NCBI RefSeq assembly: GCF_001642475.1
Contig: NW_019173941.1
Coordinates: forward strand, 310,001 to 374,000
From: Fonsecaea monophora
Taxonomy: Eukaryota; Ascomycota; Eurotiomycetes; Chaetothyriales; Herpotrichiellaceae
DNA length: 64,000 bases
Reading direction: 5' to 3'
The translations under genes and the position numbers were made by a program. Positions 1 to 11,247 of the stretch are shown here, piece after piece; positions within the stretch are counted from its first letter, which is position 1, and every line of letters begins with the position of its first letter. The notes below the pieces were generated by a model. It ran no database searches. It was not told the DNA's origin and worked only from the letters and a program-made list of their open reading frames with translations.

Positions 1-158
1 CGAGAAAGCTGTGGGTTATTGAGCAGATGCTGGACCGGATGTTTGTGGGCTCGCCGCCTGGGTTGCACGATCGCATTCTGGACTACTCGACGCCGTTGAC
101 GGGGACGACCTTTTTCGTACCCAGTGCAACCCTCCTGGGGTCTTTGGCTGATGACTAG
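1..158 (+). CDS. DyP-type heme peroxidase, C-terminal end (partial)
   Basis: The frame beginning at base 3 is open from the window edge to a TAG at 156-158. It encodes about 51 residues containing FVGSPPGLHDRILDYST and TGTTFFVPSATLL. This matches the C-terminal signature of dye-decolorizing peroxidases (GxPPGxxDRxLDxST, then TGxxFFxPS), which ends the second ferredoxin-like domain near the heme. These enzymes use hydrogen peroxide to oxidise dyes and phenolics. The distal Asp/Arg and proximal His lie off the window, so activity and secretion cannot be judged. A GMC oxidoreductase, a family that includes peroxide-producing oxidases, lies 2.8 kb downstream with one unrelated gene between. Confidence 0.72.
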   Translation, partial: RKLWVIEQMLDRMFVGSPPGLHDRILDYSTPLTGTTFFVPSATLLGSLADD

Positions 159-903
159 CGGTTGAGAGTTGGAACTTCTACCACTCTGCTCATCAATGGT
201 AGGAGGACCTGGAGGAAACAAGTATGACTGAACACACCTTGCTTTCTTCTTCAAGCGGATGCTGCGTGGATGGCAAATATTGCTCGAGAGAATCTCGCAC
301 AGTCTTGCCTCATGTTGCCTCGCCTACAGCTTATCACGGATTACTAGAGACACTTGAGCATATGCAAGGTTGTCGTCATTAAGGAGGTCCGAATCTAACC
401 TTTCCATATGCATTTCTCATCGACTCGACTGGTTGTTGTAAATTGTAATTCTATACCTCGTAATATGGCCCAAGTCTGGCAATGGCCTGTTAAAGCGGCG
501 CACGTTGCTCGGGGGTTTTCTTGGGGGCTCCGAAAACCATTGAAACTTTTCCTGAAGTCGCATCCGCTTCGCGCGTCTTGTCCCCCCAGTCAATGCTCGG
601 GATTGTTAGAGCACGGAAATTATCACAGCGGATTTTCCAGAGAGAGACATTCACAGTGGGGAGGTCCTGAGTCTGGTCAGAGGATCACGGCCGCGGCACA
701 AGTCCCCAAAGGACGACGAAAAGGATGTCGACACCACGATGTCTCCGCATAGCTATTGAAGCATGCCGGCCCCAGAAGGTATGGAAGAGCCTCACATCGC
801 CCACATGGCAGAAAGAAGCTGTTCACCAGGAAGTCGTTTCCGCATGATAGCAGCAGCGGCGCTCTGGAGCTGTTCTGAACATGTTCACGATTGACTGACT
901 TGT
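159..903. other. Intergenic: DyP 3' side and uS10m 5' side
   Basis: No convincing separate gene is present. The short open frame at 408-752 has no recognisable motif. The missing first exon of the downstream uS10m gene should lie here. ATGs at 763 and 781 are candidates, but no splice junction from them is clearly right. Confidence 0.5.
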
Positions 904-2097
904 GTGTTCGATGTCCAGACCACCACCGTTCCGCTTCGACCTCGTGTTTCTGCTCCAGCCCATCGGCAACGATCGGTGCAGGCCTTTTGCTCGCATGCGC
1001 CGCGATATGAAAAGAACAGCAGAGACAAATCGATAGAAACGGGGCCTGTTGATATCACAGCAGGCTTCCCAACTCCGGAGATCGGGTCATACAAAATCCA
1101 GGATGCCTACGAGGAAGAGAGAGCTCCGGTCAAAGAGAGCGATAGAGAAGGCGACTCGGCGGCAGCGACGGCTAAGCCCAAGCATACGCCGACTTCAATA
1201 CAGCGGTCCAAGCAGAGACCGGACGTGGTGTCGGAGGCTCAAGCCCAGGATCTAACGCAACCACAATCGCCCACAAAGCGAACTCCAAAAGCTACAAGGG
1301 GCTCGCTATCCACGCCACAGCTCTCTTCGTCCGAGAATACGACCGCGGCACCCAGAGATGAAAATGTAAGACCCAACGTACCACCCAACGTCCTTGCCGC
1401 GTACCGCACTCCGCTCTACCATCCTGTCACCCACGGGATCCCCGTGTGCCAGCTTCAGCTCCGCTCCTTCAGCACTCGCAACCTCGAGTTTTTCGCCGAC
1501 TTCTGCGTCCGCGCCGCGTACTACCTATCGCTGCCCTGTCGGGGACCGACGCCCCTCCCGAAGAAGATTGAGCGATGGACGGTCCTCAAGAGCAACTTTG
1601 TGAATAAAAAGGCTCAAGAGAATTTTGAGAGGATTACAATGAAGAGGTTGATTACCGTGTACGACGGACATCCAGAAGTGGTCGAGACGTGGTTGGCATT
1701 TGTGAGAAAATGGCAGTTTTATGGAGTGGGTATGAAAGCAAATCTGTGGGGTTGGGAAGGTCTTGGTAAGTCTGGAGAGGCTCGCTCATGGCTACTTCAC
1801 CATTACAACATTGTGTTTACCCCTTCAGCTACTGTGGACTGGTTGCCATGCGTTTGCGGTTTACCTGTAGTTTTGCTAACGTGTGTTGCTTTTTCAGATG
1901 TTGCATCCAAGATGGACCACGACTTCACCTCTCTCGAGAAAGAACTCGATAGCAAGCTGCGTCTGTTTGGATTCAACAAGACAGCGGGCAAGAAGAACGA
2001 TCTGCTTGACCTACTCGAGAGACAGGGACATAGGCGTGAAGGTATTGGCATGAGCGAGGTTCGGGAGAAGAGCAGGACGACTGAGGATCCCTGGTAA
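904..2097 (+). CDS. RSM10: Mitochondrial small-subunit ribosomal protein uS10m
   Basis: This is the mitochondrial homologue of ribosomal protein S10, a structural protein of the small ribosomal subunit head. The conserved S10 block runs from about base 1400 to 1765 and includes LQLRSFSTRNLEFFADF, RAAYYLSLPCRGPTPLPKK, KAQENFERITMKRLI and YGVGMKANLWGWEGL. An in-frame intron is predicted at 1766-1897 (GTAAGT, branch GCTAAC, CAG), which removes 132 nt and joins ...WEGL to DVASKMDHDF. The C-terminal tail is basic and helical. The N-terminal part is Arg/Ser/Pro rich, as expected of a mitochondrial presequence plus linker. No ATG starts this frame: 904 is a GTG and a stop lies at 892-894. A 5' exon is therefore missing from the model and the true start is upstream. 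Identity is confident; the 5' end is not. Confidence 0.82.
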   Translation: MFDVQTTTVPLRPRVSAPAHRQRSVQAFCSHAPRYEKNSRDKSIETGPVDITAGFPTPEIGSYKIQDAYEEERAPVKESDREGDSAAATAKPKHTPTSIQRSKQRPDVVSEAQAQDLTQPQSPTKRTPKATRGSLSTPQLSSSENTTAAPRDENVRPNVPPNVLAAYRTPLYHPVTHGIPVCQLQLRSFSTRNLEFFADFCVRAAYYLSLPCRGPTPLPKKIERWTVLKSNFVNKKAQENFERITMKRLITVYDGHPEVVETWLAFVRKWQFYGVGMKANLWGWEGLGKSGEARSWLLHHYNIVFTPSATVDWLPCVCGLPVVLLTCVAFSDVASKMDHDFTSLEKELDSKLRLFGFNKTAGKKNDLLDLLERQGHRREGIGMSEVREKSRTTEDPW

Positions 2098-2970
2098 GGA
2101 GGTTGAAAGGCTATTCGCACGCTATTGCACTCTGAGAGGGCTCGGGATACTATTGTGTATAGATAGGTGTACAACGAAGGCTCATGTAGCAGTGATACAT
2201 TCGGCGGAGCAATACGGAGTGCCTTGCATGAACGTACCTACAACACATGCCTATCTCGCCATGTACTCTGAATACAATGATCATCGCTATTAGCGGTGAT
2301 AGGGATGTAACATGACTAAGTACTTGTCCTCATTAATACACGTCCACTCTTGTTCTTTTCCCTGCTCCATCCAGGTGGTACGGAAAGGCGCCGGTAGAGT
2401 GTTCGTCCATACCATCCAAAGTAGGAAACGGTAGATTGCAGAATACAGGCTGGGATGATATCCTTGTTTGGTAATAGGCATTGATGGTCCACGGCAAAAA
2501 GGGGCAAATGAATGACCACGAAAGAAGAAGGGAATTTGTTCCGCGCATCGACCAGCATCTGCGCCTCGACAACTTAGCAAGTCGGCATGAACCATCTCCA
2601 CATCAAATCCCACATCAACTTTACTGTATCTTCACCTAGCATCTCCACGTATGTCCTAGTCAGCCTCAGCTGGTTCTTTTGCGGGGTGAAAACCTTCGTG
2701 CATCGGCCCAATGGATCCCTCCCACCCATCCCACACTTTGACCCATGGTGCGCTGGTTCGCGGGTTTAGTCTCACATAGCTACTCGATACGGGTGCCGGT
2801 CGCCTGAACCCTGGGCGTTTGTGTGGAATAATTCCACGGGGTCACTGGAGGATGTCAATATGAGACACATAGACCGAGTATAGACGACGCAGTCTCGTCG
2901 TTCCTCATGAAGAACACCAGGTTCTGCTGATCTCTTGTCTCCTTTTCAGCCATAACATCCAGCATTCACC
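2098..2970. other. Intergenic, no gene seen
   Basis: 3' flank of uS10m and promoter of the GMC oxidoreductase. Short overlapping frames at 2290-2769 show no family motif. No repeat or RNA gene was noticed. Confidence 0.5.
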
Positions 2971-5306
2971 ATGTCTCCCGGCCGGATAGTCGCTGAAAAC
3001 GACTACGACTTCATCGTGTGGTCAGTATTGCTGTCTTGGTGACTTATTCCTGTCCGCTGACTGTGTCATCGTAGCGGCGGAGGCACGGCAGGCTGTGTCG
3101 TCGCGGGCAGACTCGCCGAAGATGCCAACGCGCGGATCCTCGTCGTCGAGGCAGGCCCTCACAACAAAGATCTCGAGAACGTCCACATGACGGGCGGCTG
3201 GTCCAAGAACTTTGACTCCGACCTCGATTGGAATCTGATCACCCCGCCCATGGATGGCGTCAACGGCAGACAAGTCAAGCTGAGTCGGGGGAAATTCTTG
3301 GGAGGGTCTAGCGGTGTCAATGGAACCCTCTGTATCAGAGGCAACAAGCAGGACTATGATGACTGGAAGTAAGGCTCCCCAACACTGCGGTTCGGAGGAT
3401 TCAACTCAGTGATTCAGGCTTCCGGGGTGGTCCGGAGAGGACTTCTTCAAGTACATGCGCAAGGTTGGGGAATCCTACCAAGTGCAAACGACATGCCAGC
3501 TGATGACAAGAAGGCCGAGACGTTCCATCCCAAACCGTGGTTTCAAACCGACGAGAAAGCCCACGGATACAACGGCCCGCTCCACACGGAGCCGCACGAT
3601 CTCGCCCCGATTTCCAACTTGTTACTGGAAAGCATGGAAGACATGGGCTTCCCGTTGGTCCACGACATGTTCAGCAATGGCGAGACTCCGCATGGTTGTG
3701 GCCACGTGCCCCGGACTGGTACGTACGACGCATCGACGAGGTTCCTGTTGTAGATGGGAAGCTGATCCTGGCTTGCAAAGTCCACAAGGGCATCAGAACT
3801 ACCGGAGCCGACTTTGTCACCAACGATCAACACAAGACCAATATTGACCTCCTGCTTGACACGGTCGTCGACAAAATCAACTTTGAGGAGAAGGATGGTG
3901 AACTACATGCCACGAGCGTGGCGCTCGTCGGCAAGGATGGCACCACCAGAGAAGTCAGGGCCACAAAGGAGATCATTGTCTCTGGAGGTGATTGCCAGAT
4001 CTACCCAGGGTTACCGATGATGACAGCTAATGTCTGAAAGGCGCATATTGTTCTCCGGCCATCCTTCTCCGGTCGGGCATTGGTCCCAAAGCTGAGTTGG
4101 AAGAGTTGGGCATCCAGTGTCTCGTCGACTCGCAGGGAGTTGGGAAGAACTTGCTGGATCATCTTGTAGGCGGCGTCTCCTTTCGAGCGAGAGCCTGTCA
4201 TGGGCTGACTCGATGCAGATTGTGTTTGCTTTTTACGAAGTCACCAAGGAAGGACTGACCAACGACCATCTTGTGTACGCTACGTTCTGCCTGACTGCGA
4301 TTTCACCAACTAATCCTTCGTCCAGGTATCACGGCGACGCTGCCATGGCTGCATATATGCTATACAAGGAGAAAAAGGAGGGGATCCTCTCCACATTCCC
4401 CTTTGGCGCTTTCGCCTTTGCAAGGCTCGATGATCGCCTGAAAGATGAACCACTCTGGAAGGAAGCAAAGAGGGAGCCTGGCCGGGACCCGATGGGGTTG
4501 ACTCCCAAGCAGCCAAACATTGAGTTTTTCACCACTGAGGTGAGCTCTCCGCACACCATCCGAGCTCCTTTATCCTGCTGACCAAGGTCAAAAGCTGTAC
4601 GGTGGCCCCAAGCAATATGATCAGTTCCCCATTGGTGAGTTTAAGAGAGTACGCAGGTGCAGCCACGAAGTCTGACCGACTACCTTTAGACAAGAAGCAT
4701 GCCTTTGCCATGATCACGGAGCTATTCTCACCCCGGTCAAGGGGCACGGTGACTCTGAAGTCCAAAGACCCTCTAGAAAACCCGGTGGTGGACTGCAACT
4801 ATCTCGCCGACCCGCTCGATATGCTGGTCCTGTCTGAGGGCTGCAGGCTCGGCAATGAGATTGTCATGAACCTGAACAAGGTTGCGAAACAAGAGATTGT
4901 GAAAGGGTCGTGGCCGTCAGGTATGTACAACACGGCCACCCGTGACCAGGAGCATGACGCTGACCGCATGCCCAGATCTGACACATCATGCTTACACGAA
5001 ACGGGAAGAATGGGAGCCTTATGTACGAAAAGAGGCCACCACATGCTATCATGCCGCAGGGACATGCAAAATGGGGCGGGATGGCGACAAGATGGCTGTT
5101 CTTGATGAAAAACTTCAGGTCCGCGGAGTCAAAGGCCTCCGTGTGGCTGACACCAGCGTGATGCCTACTCTGCACGGTGGCCACACTCAGATGCCTGCGT
5201 ATGATGACTTCCACAAGATATTATTGGCTGATACTGACCCCGTAGCAGGTACGGAATTGGCGAGAAGGCTGCGGATCTGATCAAAGAAAGATGGTCAAAA
5301 GCCTAG
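2971..5306 (+). CDS. GMC-family FAD oxidoreductase
   Basis: Twelve exons encode about 582 residues. Introns are predicted at 3021-3074, 3369-3417, 3464-3513 (or ending 3510), 3719-3780, 3988-4040, 4166-4218, 4275-4325, 4540-4594, 4635-4689, 4921-4975 and 5199-5248; removing them gives 583 codons including stop. The N-terminus has the dinucleotide-binding motif GGGTAGCVVAGRLAED, followed by the glucose-methanol-choline signature (KFLGGSSGVNGTLCIRG). The C-terminal substrate domain carries CYHAAGTCKMG and TSVMPTLHGGHTQMPAYG, giving a His-His catalytic pair as in glucose and aryl-alcohol oxidases. No signal peptide is visible, so it is probably intracellular. Such enzymes oxidise alcohols or sugars and pass electrons to oxygen or a quinone. 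The substrate cannot be read from the sequence. Confidence 0.88.
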
Positions 5307-5862
5307 GATGCAGGAAGGATGCCCTGCCAAGTAGCCGTGGCTAGTATGGTGTTGTTGGCAGACAATCCTTGGCCTCTTCATCCAGGGGCGTCGCTGGGCC
5401 AAGCTCGTGCTTGTGACATACGGCAGAATCCAGCCTGACAAGTGGGTTGTGTCATGCTTCAGTGAATACTGGTGTACAGCACCATGATCAACGTGTCCAT
5501 CACCGGCAGCGTCTCTACCTCCTCTCTACTTGGGACAAAGGGGACAAGGCTGAGTCTCTACGGAGCACCCAATGCTTCATTCCGCATATGTAATCCGGGT
5601 ACGGAAAATATAGTCTTGGCACAATCCATAGCTGTGGATCCAATTAAGTTCCAAAAGCGGCGCCTTCAGACCATCCAAATGTGGAAACGCGGCATTTTAT
5701 TGATCCAATCGCCTGACTGTCAACGAGCTTTGTCCTTTGCTCTGAAAGACAACCACTTTTTCCTCGTCCTCCTCTGGACATGTAAATTAGTATTATTCCT
5801 ATACCTGTAATTTCAACTCGGCGTTTCTGTTTGGGGACGCGTACACTCCTTTGTTCTGTGAA
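5307..5862. other. Intergenic, no gene seen
   Basis: 3' flank of the GMC gene and promoter of the TrpRS gene. An open frame at 5472-5810 has no recognisable motif. Confidence 0.5.
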
Positions 5863-7654
5863 ATGCCCCGAGGCCTCGCGCGTGCGTCAGTGAGGCTTCA
5901 TTGTCCGCGGAAGATCCAGTTCCGCCGCAAGCTCAGCAGCCACGAGCAGCCACAGCTTGCTTCGGTGAAGAGGGTGTCCCTGGGCGAGGGAAAGCCACCT
6001 CGGAGGTCCATCGACGAGACAGCGCGCGATGGCTCTGCCAAAGAAAGAACGGCGGGACAGAATGAAGATGATGATGGTAAAGACGAGATAGAGCAGCACT
6101 GGGCGCGCATGTCGCCGTCATCCAGCAGCATCCGACGAGCGTTTTCCGGCATCCAGCCCACGGGCGTGCCTCACCTGGGCAACTACCTCGGGGCGCTGCG
6201 GCAGTGGAAGCGGCTGCACGACCAGTCGACCGACCCGAAATTCGCCATGCACTACCGCTACGAGCAGTACTTTTCCGTCGTCGACCTGCACGCCCTGACG
6301 GCCGAGACTCCGGCGTCCGAGCGCCTGCGTCTGCGCAAGGAGTCGTACGCGGCCCTCCTGGCCCTGGGCTTGAACAATAACAGGAACACGACGCTGTTCT
6401 TCCAATCCGATGTAAGGCCGTCGTGCGACCCCAAATTTTTGTGGAGGGAGGTTCCTCATCAGCTGAAATCGAACGACAGGTCCCGCAACATGCCTCGTTG
6501 ATGTGGATTTTGAGTACCATTGCCTCGACAGGGTACCTGTCCAGAATGACTCAGTGGAAGGTACGCGCAGAACCTCTCCACATGTTTAGCCGCCTACGGA
6601 TTGAGGACTGAAACTGTAAACTTATAGAGCAAGTTGAACTTGCCCGAAAATGCCACCCTCGAAAGCGACGAAGCTACAGCGAAGCTCAAGCTCGGTCTAT
6701 TTTCGTACCCGGTCCTGCAAGCTGCCGATATATTGCTCTATCAGTTAGTTGGATTCTTGCTCTGGTTGGTAGTGTTGCCGCTGAAACTTCAACAGACCAT
6801 CCATTGTGCCGGTAGGGGAGGATCAACTACAGCACATTGAGTTTACGCGGACATTGGCCCGGGGTTTCAATGCCCTGGTCAGAGAATCCGCAGGTGGAAA
6901 TGTCTTCCGAATACCTTGGCCGGTCATATGTAAGGTTCCCCCATTTCGACCCTTTCACCCATTCGAGGTACCAATCAGCATCACAGCCCCTGCCAAACGG
7001 ATCATGTCCCTGAAGCGCCCGGAGCAGAAGATGTCCAAGTCGGACCCTGATCCCAAATCCCGAATCCTGGTGACCGACAGCCCAGAGGAGATACACGCGA
7101 AGCTCCGAGGTGCCGTGACGGATTCAGAGCCGGGCATATCTTTCGACCCTCAACGACGGCCAGGGGTATCCAACCTGGTCGAGATACTGCGGCACGTGAC
7201 CGAGTCGCGGGAATCCAGCGCATACATCGCCCAGGACAACGCCAACGTCAGCATGCGTGCGTTCAAGGAGATGATTGCGGACGAGATCATTTCGGCGCTG
7301 CGGGGCGTGCGCGACAACTTCCTCGCCATCATGGACTCTGGGAATGAGCGGCTCCGCGAGGAAATCGAGTGGGGCGGCGCAAAGGCGCGACGCAAAGCCC
7401 GCACGACCCTCGATGAAGTCCAGCAGGCCCTGGGATTGTTTGGGGTCACACTGTCGGAGGAGGAGGCGACCCGGATCCGGGAGCGTCGGAGACAAGCCGT
7501 GCGCAAGGACCTGGGCACCGACCTGAACATCGAATCCAACCCGTTTGAGTCCGATGGGGAGGACGCGAGATTTGCCGAGGACTTGCCCGTCAGAAGCGAA
7601 GATCCAGAGTCACACCAAAAGGAGATGCAATCTGTCGAGCAGGGCAAGATGTGA
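5863..7654 (+). CDS. MSW1: Mitochondrial tryptophanyl-tRNA synthetase
   Basis: This enzyme attaches tryptophan to mitochondrial tRNA-Trp. Five exons encode 515 residues, with introns at 6412-6479, 6561-6627, 6744-6795 and 6930-6986 (the last in frame). The first ATG is at 5863 and opens an Arg-rich presequence (MPRGLARASVRLHCPRK). Class I synthetase signatures are present: the HIGH-type motif in GIQPTGVPHLGNYLGALRQW, the conserved VPVGEDQLQHIEFTR, and the KMSKS loop in RPEQKMSKSDPDPKS. The enzyme core ends near LDEVQQALGLF. An acidic extension of about 70 residues follows, which bacterial TrpRS lacks. The Arg-rich N-terminus and bacterial-type core argue for the mitochondrial rather than the cytosolic enzyme. 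Confidence 0.92.
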
Positions 7655-8135
7655 AGGATGTCCGTGTCCCACAAGCGTAATGGCGGGAATCTGCTGCTGG
7701 GAATTGTCAACATCTGCGAGAAGTCCAGTTCAGACGTGACAGCGTTCTGGGGCTGATAGAAAACGTTCGGTCGTCTTCGCTGTTTGAGATGTAGCTGGAG
7801 TGCGGCGCGGATATTGTCACACCGGGTTCAGCATCTCAGCTGGAACCTGACGAGGCTGCCACCAAGAGGCACCGCAAGGCTCGGAACCCCTGACGTCATC
7901 GCGCCGCCCGATTTCGCTCCTTTTTTTTTTGGTCGCCCATGTAAATCTACAAGTCAGTCAAGTACCTCATGGTGCTTATGTATCTACCAGCAACACCAGC
8001 TTCTACCCCTCTTCTTCAATCAATCGATCACATACAATTAGCTCCCACAAGCATGAGACAGTCCCCTCCAAGGCAATAATAAACCGACACCCAAACCCAT
8101 CTCATTTCTTCCTTGTTTTTCCTTTGTGCGACTCA
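7655..8135. other. Intergenic, promoter of the ABHD11-like gene
   Basis: No gene is seen. It holds a CRE-type palindrome at 7891-7898 and a T-rich run near 7920-7931. Confidence 0.5.
7891..7898. promoter_or_regulatory. CRE-like palindrome TGACGTCA
   Basis: A perfect TGACGTCA lies 238 bp upstream of the ABHD11-like start codon. bZIP factors of the ATF/CREB class bind this site in fungi. Function here is inferred only from sequence and position. Confidence 0.4.
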
Positions 8136-9312
8136 ATGCGCCCAATACCGCAGCTCAGACCCGTCCTTCCGCGACGCACCTGTCTACCCTCGCGCCGTCG
8201 ACACGTCTCGACCACCTCCCCCTCGAGCACCCGCCTCCATCATGAAAAGCACCGGCACGACGGTGGCGGCGGCAGCGACGACGACGTCGTGGACCTGGCG
8301 TTCCACCGGCACAATCCACCCGAGAAGACGGCGACAAAAGGACCGGGTCCCATCATCATCATGCACGGGCTGTTCGGGTCGCAGCGCAACAACCGGACTC
8401 TGAGTAAGTAAGGAATCACCTCACACCCACACAGCTCCCCCGCCCTTGACAGTTCGTCGCGCGGTGTTCACATTGGAGGAAACTTCCTGTTCTGATTCTT
8501 GTCGGTATAGAGCGCTAGCCAAAGACCTCTCGCGGCCCGTCTACACCATCGACCTCCGCAACCATGGCGACTCGCCTCACTCGCCCGTGCACACGTACAC
8601 GGCCATGGCGCGGGACGTGGAGCATTTCCTCGACACGCACAAAATCCCCTCCCCGACACTGGTCGGCCACTCGATGGGCGCCAAGGTCGCCATGACGCTG
8701 GCCCTGCGTCGACCAGAGAGATACTCGGCGCTGGTGCCGGTGGACAACGCGCCCGTGGACGCGGCCCTGAGAGGGGACTTTAGCAAGTACCTGGACGCGA
8801 TGAGAGAGATTGACGAGATGAGACCGCGGCCCAAGAGACAGAGCGACGCGGACAAGATCCTCGCAAAGTACGAGCCGGACCTGGCGATCCGCCAATTCCT
8901 CCTGACGAACCTGGTCAAGATGCCTGTCGTCCAGCCGGGCGGAGCAGGCGGAGGAGGCGGCCCCGCGCACTCGTCGCACCAGCACCACGGCGCACGCAGG
9001 GACAAGGACAGGCACGACGCGACGGAACTGCGTTTCCGCATCCCCCTACACACGCTCGCCAAATCCCTCCCGAACCTGGCCGACTTCCCCTTCAAGGACC
9101 CGGACACGCACAAATACAAGGGCCCCACCTTGATCGCCCGGGGCACAAAGAGCCACTACGTCGCCGACGACACCTTGCCCGTCATCGGCCGCTTCTTCCC
9201 CCGCTTCGAACTGCGCGACTTTGACTGCGGCCACTGGGTCATGAGCGAGAAGTTTGACGAGTTTCGCGCCGCGCTGGTCGAGTGGGTGGACCGCGTCGTC
9301 GACGAGACATAG
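8136..9312 (+). CDS. Mitochondrial alpha/beta hydrolase, ABHD11/Imo32-like
   Basis: Two exons encode 357 residues, with one intron at 8408-8510 (GTAAGG...TATAG). The N-terminus is rich in Arg and Ser (MRPIPQLRPVLPRRTC...), consistent with import into mitochondria. The fold signatures appear in order: the oxyanion-loop motif IIIMHGLFGSQRNNRTLSKA, YTIDLRNHGDSPHS, the nucleophile elbow GHSMGAKVA, DNAPVD, and the catalytic His in DCGHWVMSEK. This arrangement matches ABHD11 and yeast Imo32. A Gly/His-rich low-complexity insert (GGAGGGGGPAHSSHQHHG) interrupts the cap region. The ABHD11 family is associated with mitochondrial lipid and lipoyl-protein maintenance. The substrate here is not deducible. 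Confidence 0.87.
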
Positions 9313-9432
9313 ATGACCCGCACTCACTCCCCCTCCTCCACTTGCTGCAACATTCGAATGTTGGTTCTGTAGGTGGGTTGTCAAAGGGGATTCGGGGGAA
9401 GGAGAAAAGAAGAGACATCGAAGAAATGCCAC

Positions 9433-9455
9433 AAGGAGGAGGAGGAGGAGGAGGA
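9433..9455. repeat. GGA trinucleotide microsatellite
   Basis: About seven tandem AGG/GGA triplets lie in the 3' flank of the ABHD11-like gene. Confidence 0.7.
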
Positions 9456-9721
9456 CAAGGACAAAAGAGAAACCGCGGTTTGACTGGGCGCGTCGAGATG
9501 ATGATGCACTGGTTCCCCCTTACCTCAATCATCCAAACACATCAGTCACATGTGTAACATACATATAGATAGACCAACATACTACCTATAGAAATGCTAG
9601 AGTGAAACGCTCCTCTGGTTTGGTTGGTAGAAATTTGATGGGAATTCTTTTCTCATTCTCGGTTTGGTGGTCAAGGAGAAGCCCTAACGGCAGGATAGAA
9701 CGCATGCGTATGTATGCCTTG

Positions 9722-9741
9722 TGCCTATGCCTATGCCTATG
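9722..9741. repeat. TGCCTA hexamer repeat
   Basis: Three perfect copies of TGCCTA in tandem, followed by a degenerate copy, in intergenic sequence. Confidence 0.6.
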
Positions 9742-10211
9742 CCAGCCTATACTGGGGCGAGTAATCTAGCATAAACATGAATGAACCCATTGTATTCGTT
9801 GAAGAATTGGGGGAGATGCACCGACTACAAGGCAGCCGGGCCACACTCTGTTCCTTGTGCAACAGCATCTAGAAAAACTAAAACCCCCCCTTTCTACCAC
9901 AGGCAGACACGTCTCTCATTCCACTTTTGCTCCTACTTCCTTGTGTGTCCACAGAAGAGAGATAGAAAGAGATTGCACACATCCTGAGGCGCGAATGTCC
10001 TAGCCTGGACTCGCGCAATTCATGGACCAGCGAGCCGTCGAGGATATCAGCAGCCTACGTCGAATAGCGCGCGCCTCTCTCGTCCTCCTCAATCATCACC
10101 CCCCTCTCCTTGAGCTCATAAAAGGTTTTCACATGTGCTTTTCGTGTTTTTTCTTTCTTTGGAATTTATTCATAGTGACACGCAATGCAACCCCAGACAT
10201 CCCCAGCCGGT

Positions 10212-11247
10212 TTACACGCTCTCCAGAGGTGCGGGCTCCTTGAACTCCCTCTCGACCTTCCGGCCTTCGTCATCCTGGCCGCTCTCGCCGTGCAGACCCA
10301 ACAAAGCGCCGAGGTCGAACTTGGGGGCCTTGAGCAGCTTGACCTTGCGGATGTGTACGTTCTGGAGGGGGTAGATGCCTTGGGTGGACTTTTCAATCTC
10401 GCGTCCAATGACTTCGGGAATGAGTTTGCCAGTCAATTGGGCGAGGGTGACACTGGTGGCCTCGCGTTGGATGATCTCGGTCATCTTCTTGCGAATGGCC
10501 CGGATTTGCGAGGTAGCGGCGTATGTTGTCTTCTTGATTTGGTTGGGGCGACGCTTGGTGAAGGCGATGGCGAACAGCCGCAGAAGGTAGTCATCCGTGG
10601 TCTTGACAGTGACGTTGGCCTCGATCAACGTCTGCCACTTCCTCACCAAACTCCTCAGCTTGTCTGAAGTGAAGTCCAATCCGTGGAAGTTGGTCAGGCA
10701 GTTCTTGCCCTGGATCTCGTCAACCCGGAGCTTGACCTTGCGGAAGGCATGGTCCTCGTCGTTCTGCAGGTCGGCAAGCGAGACTTCGAAGATACGGCCC
10801 TTGAGGGCATCATTGGCGGATTTCAGACCCGTGGTGCGGTTCACGAGGGTTTTGCCGACACTATGAACACAAAAATGTCAACGCATGATTCCCTACGAGC
10901 AGCCCTTAAGAGTGTGATTGTAGACATCTCTTGTTCCCTTTTGTTCCTTCTCTTCGCAGTGGTGGTGGTTGGGGTACATTGGAGGGGGACGTACTCTCGC
11001 TGGTTGAATGTAGACGGAGCCTTGATCGAATACCAATCTTTCCGGGTGAAGGGATCCTGCGTTCTCTTCTTCAACCCCTTCTTTCCCTTACTCAATCGCT
11101 TGTTCCTGGAGAGCACAAAAATGTTCGTCAGTTCCTGGTCTTTACAAGGTTCGCTGCCTCCCTGCGCAGTGTTGTGCGTTTGCGCAGAATGTACAACTTG
11201 ACCTGCTGGGCGGGGGTAGAGGACTGGACTCACTTTCCAACAGCCAT
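10212..11247 (-). CDS. RPS1: 40S ribosomal protein eS1 (Rps1/S3a)
   Basis: eS1 is a structural protein of the small cytosolic ribosomal subunit near the mRNA exit. Three exons (11247-11234, 11105-10995, 10860-10212) encode 257 residues, the family length. The protein begins MAVGKNKRLSKGKKGLKKR and continues with DPFTRKDWYSIKAPSTFN, LKGRIFEVSLADLQNDE, QGKNCLTNFHGLDFTSDKL and KTTDDYLLRLFAIAFTKRR. The last exon carries FDLGALLGLHGE near the C-terminus. Introns are 128 nt (11106-11233) and 134 nt (10861-10994), longer than most others in the window. The first exon is only 14 nt, a common layout for fungal ribosomal-protein genes. I saw no box C/D signature in the eS1 introns. Confidence 0.95.

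Larger units (their letters stand above)
9313..10211. other. Convergent intergenic region, no gene seen
   Basis: Lies between the ABHD11-like gene (+) and eS1 (-). It holds a GGA-triplet run near 9433-9455 and a short TGCCTA hexamer repeat near 9722-9741. No coding signal. Confidence 0.5.

Noticed and set aside
904..2097. Single-exon uS10m including residues around SGEARSWLLHHYNIVF
   Set aside because: That segment is an in-frame 132-nt intron with GTAAGT, GCTAAC and CAG signals and is absent from the S10 family.
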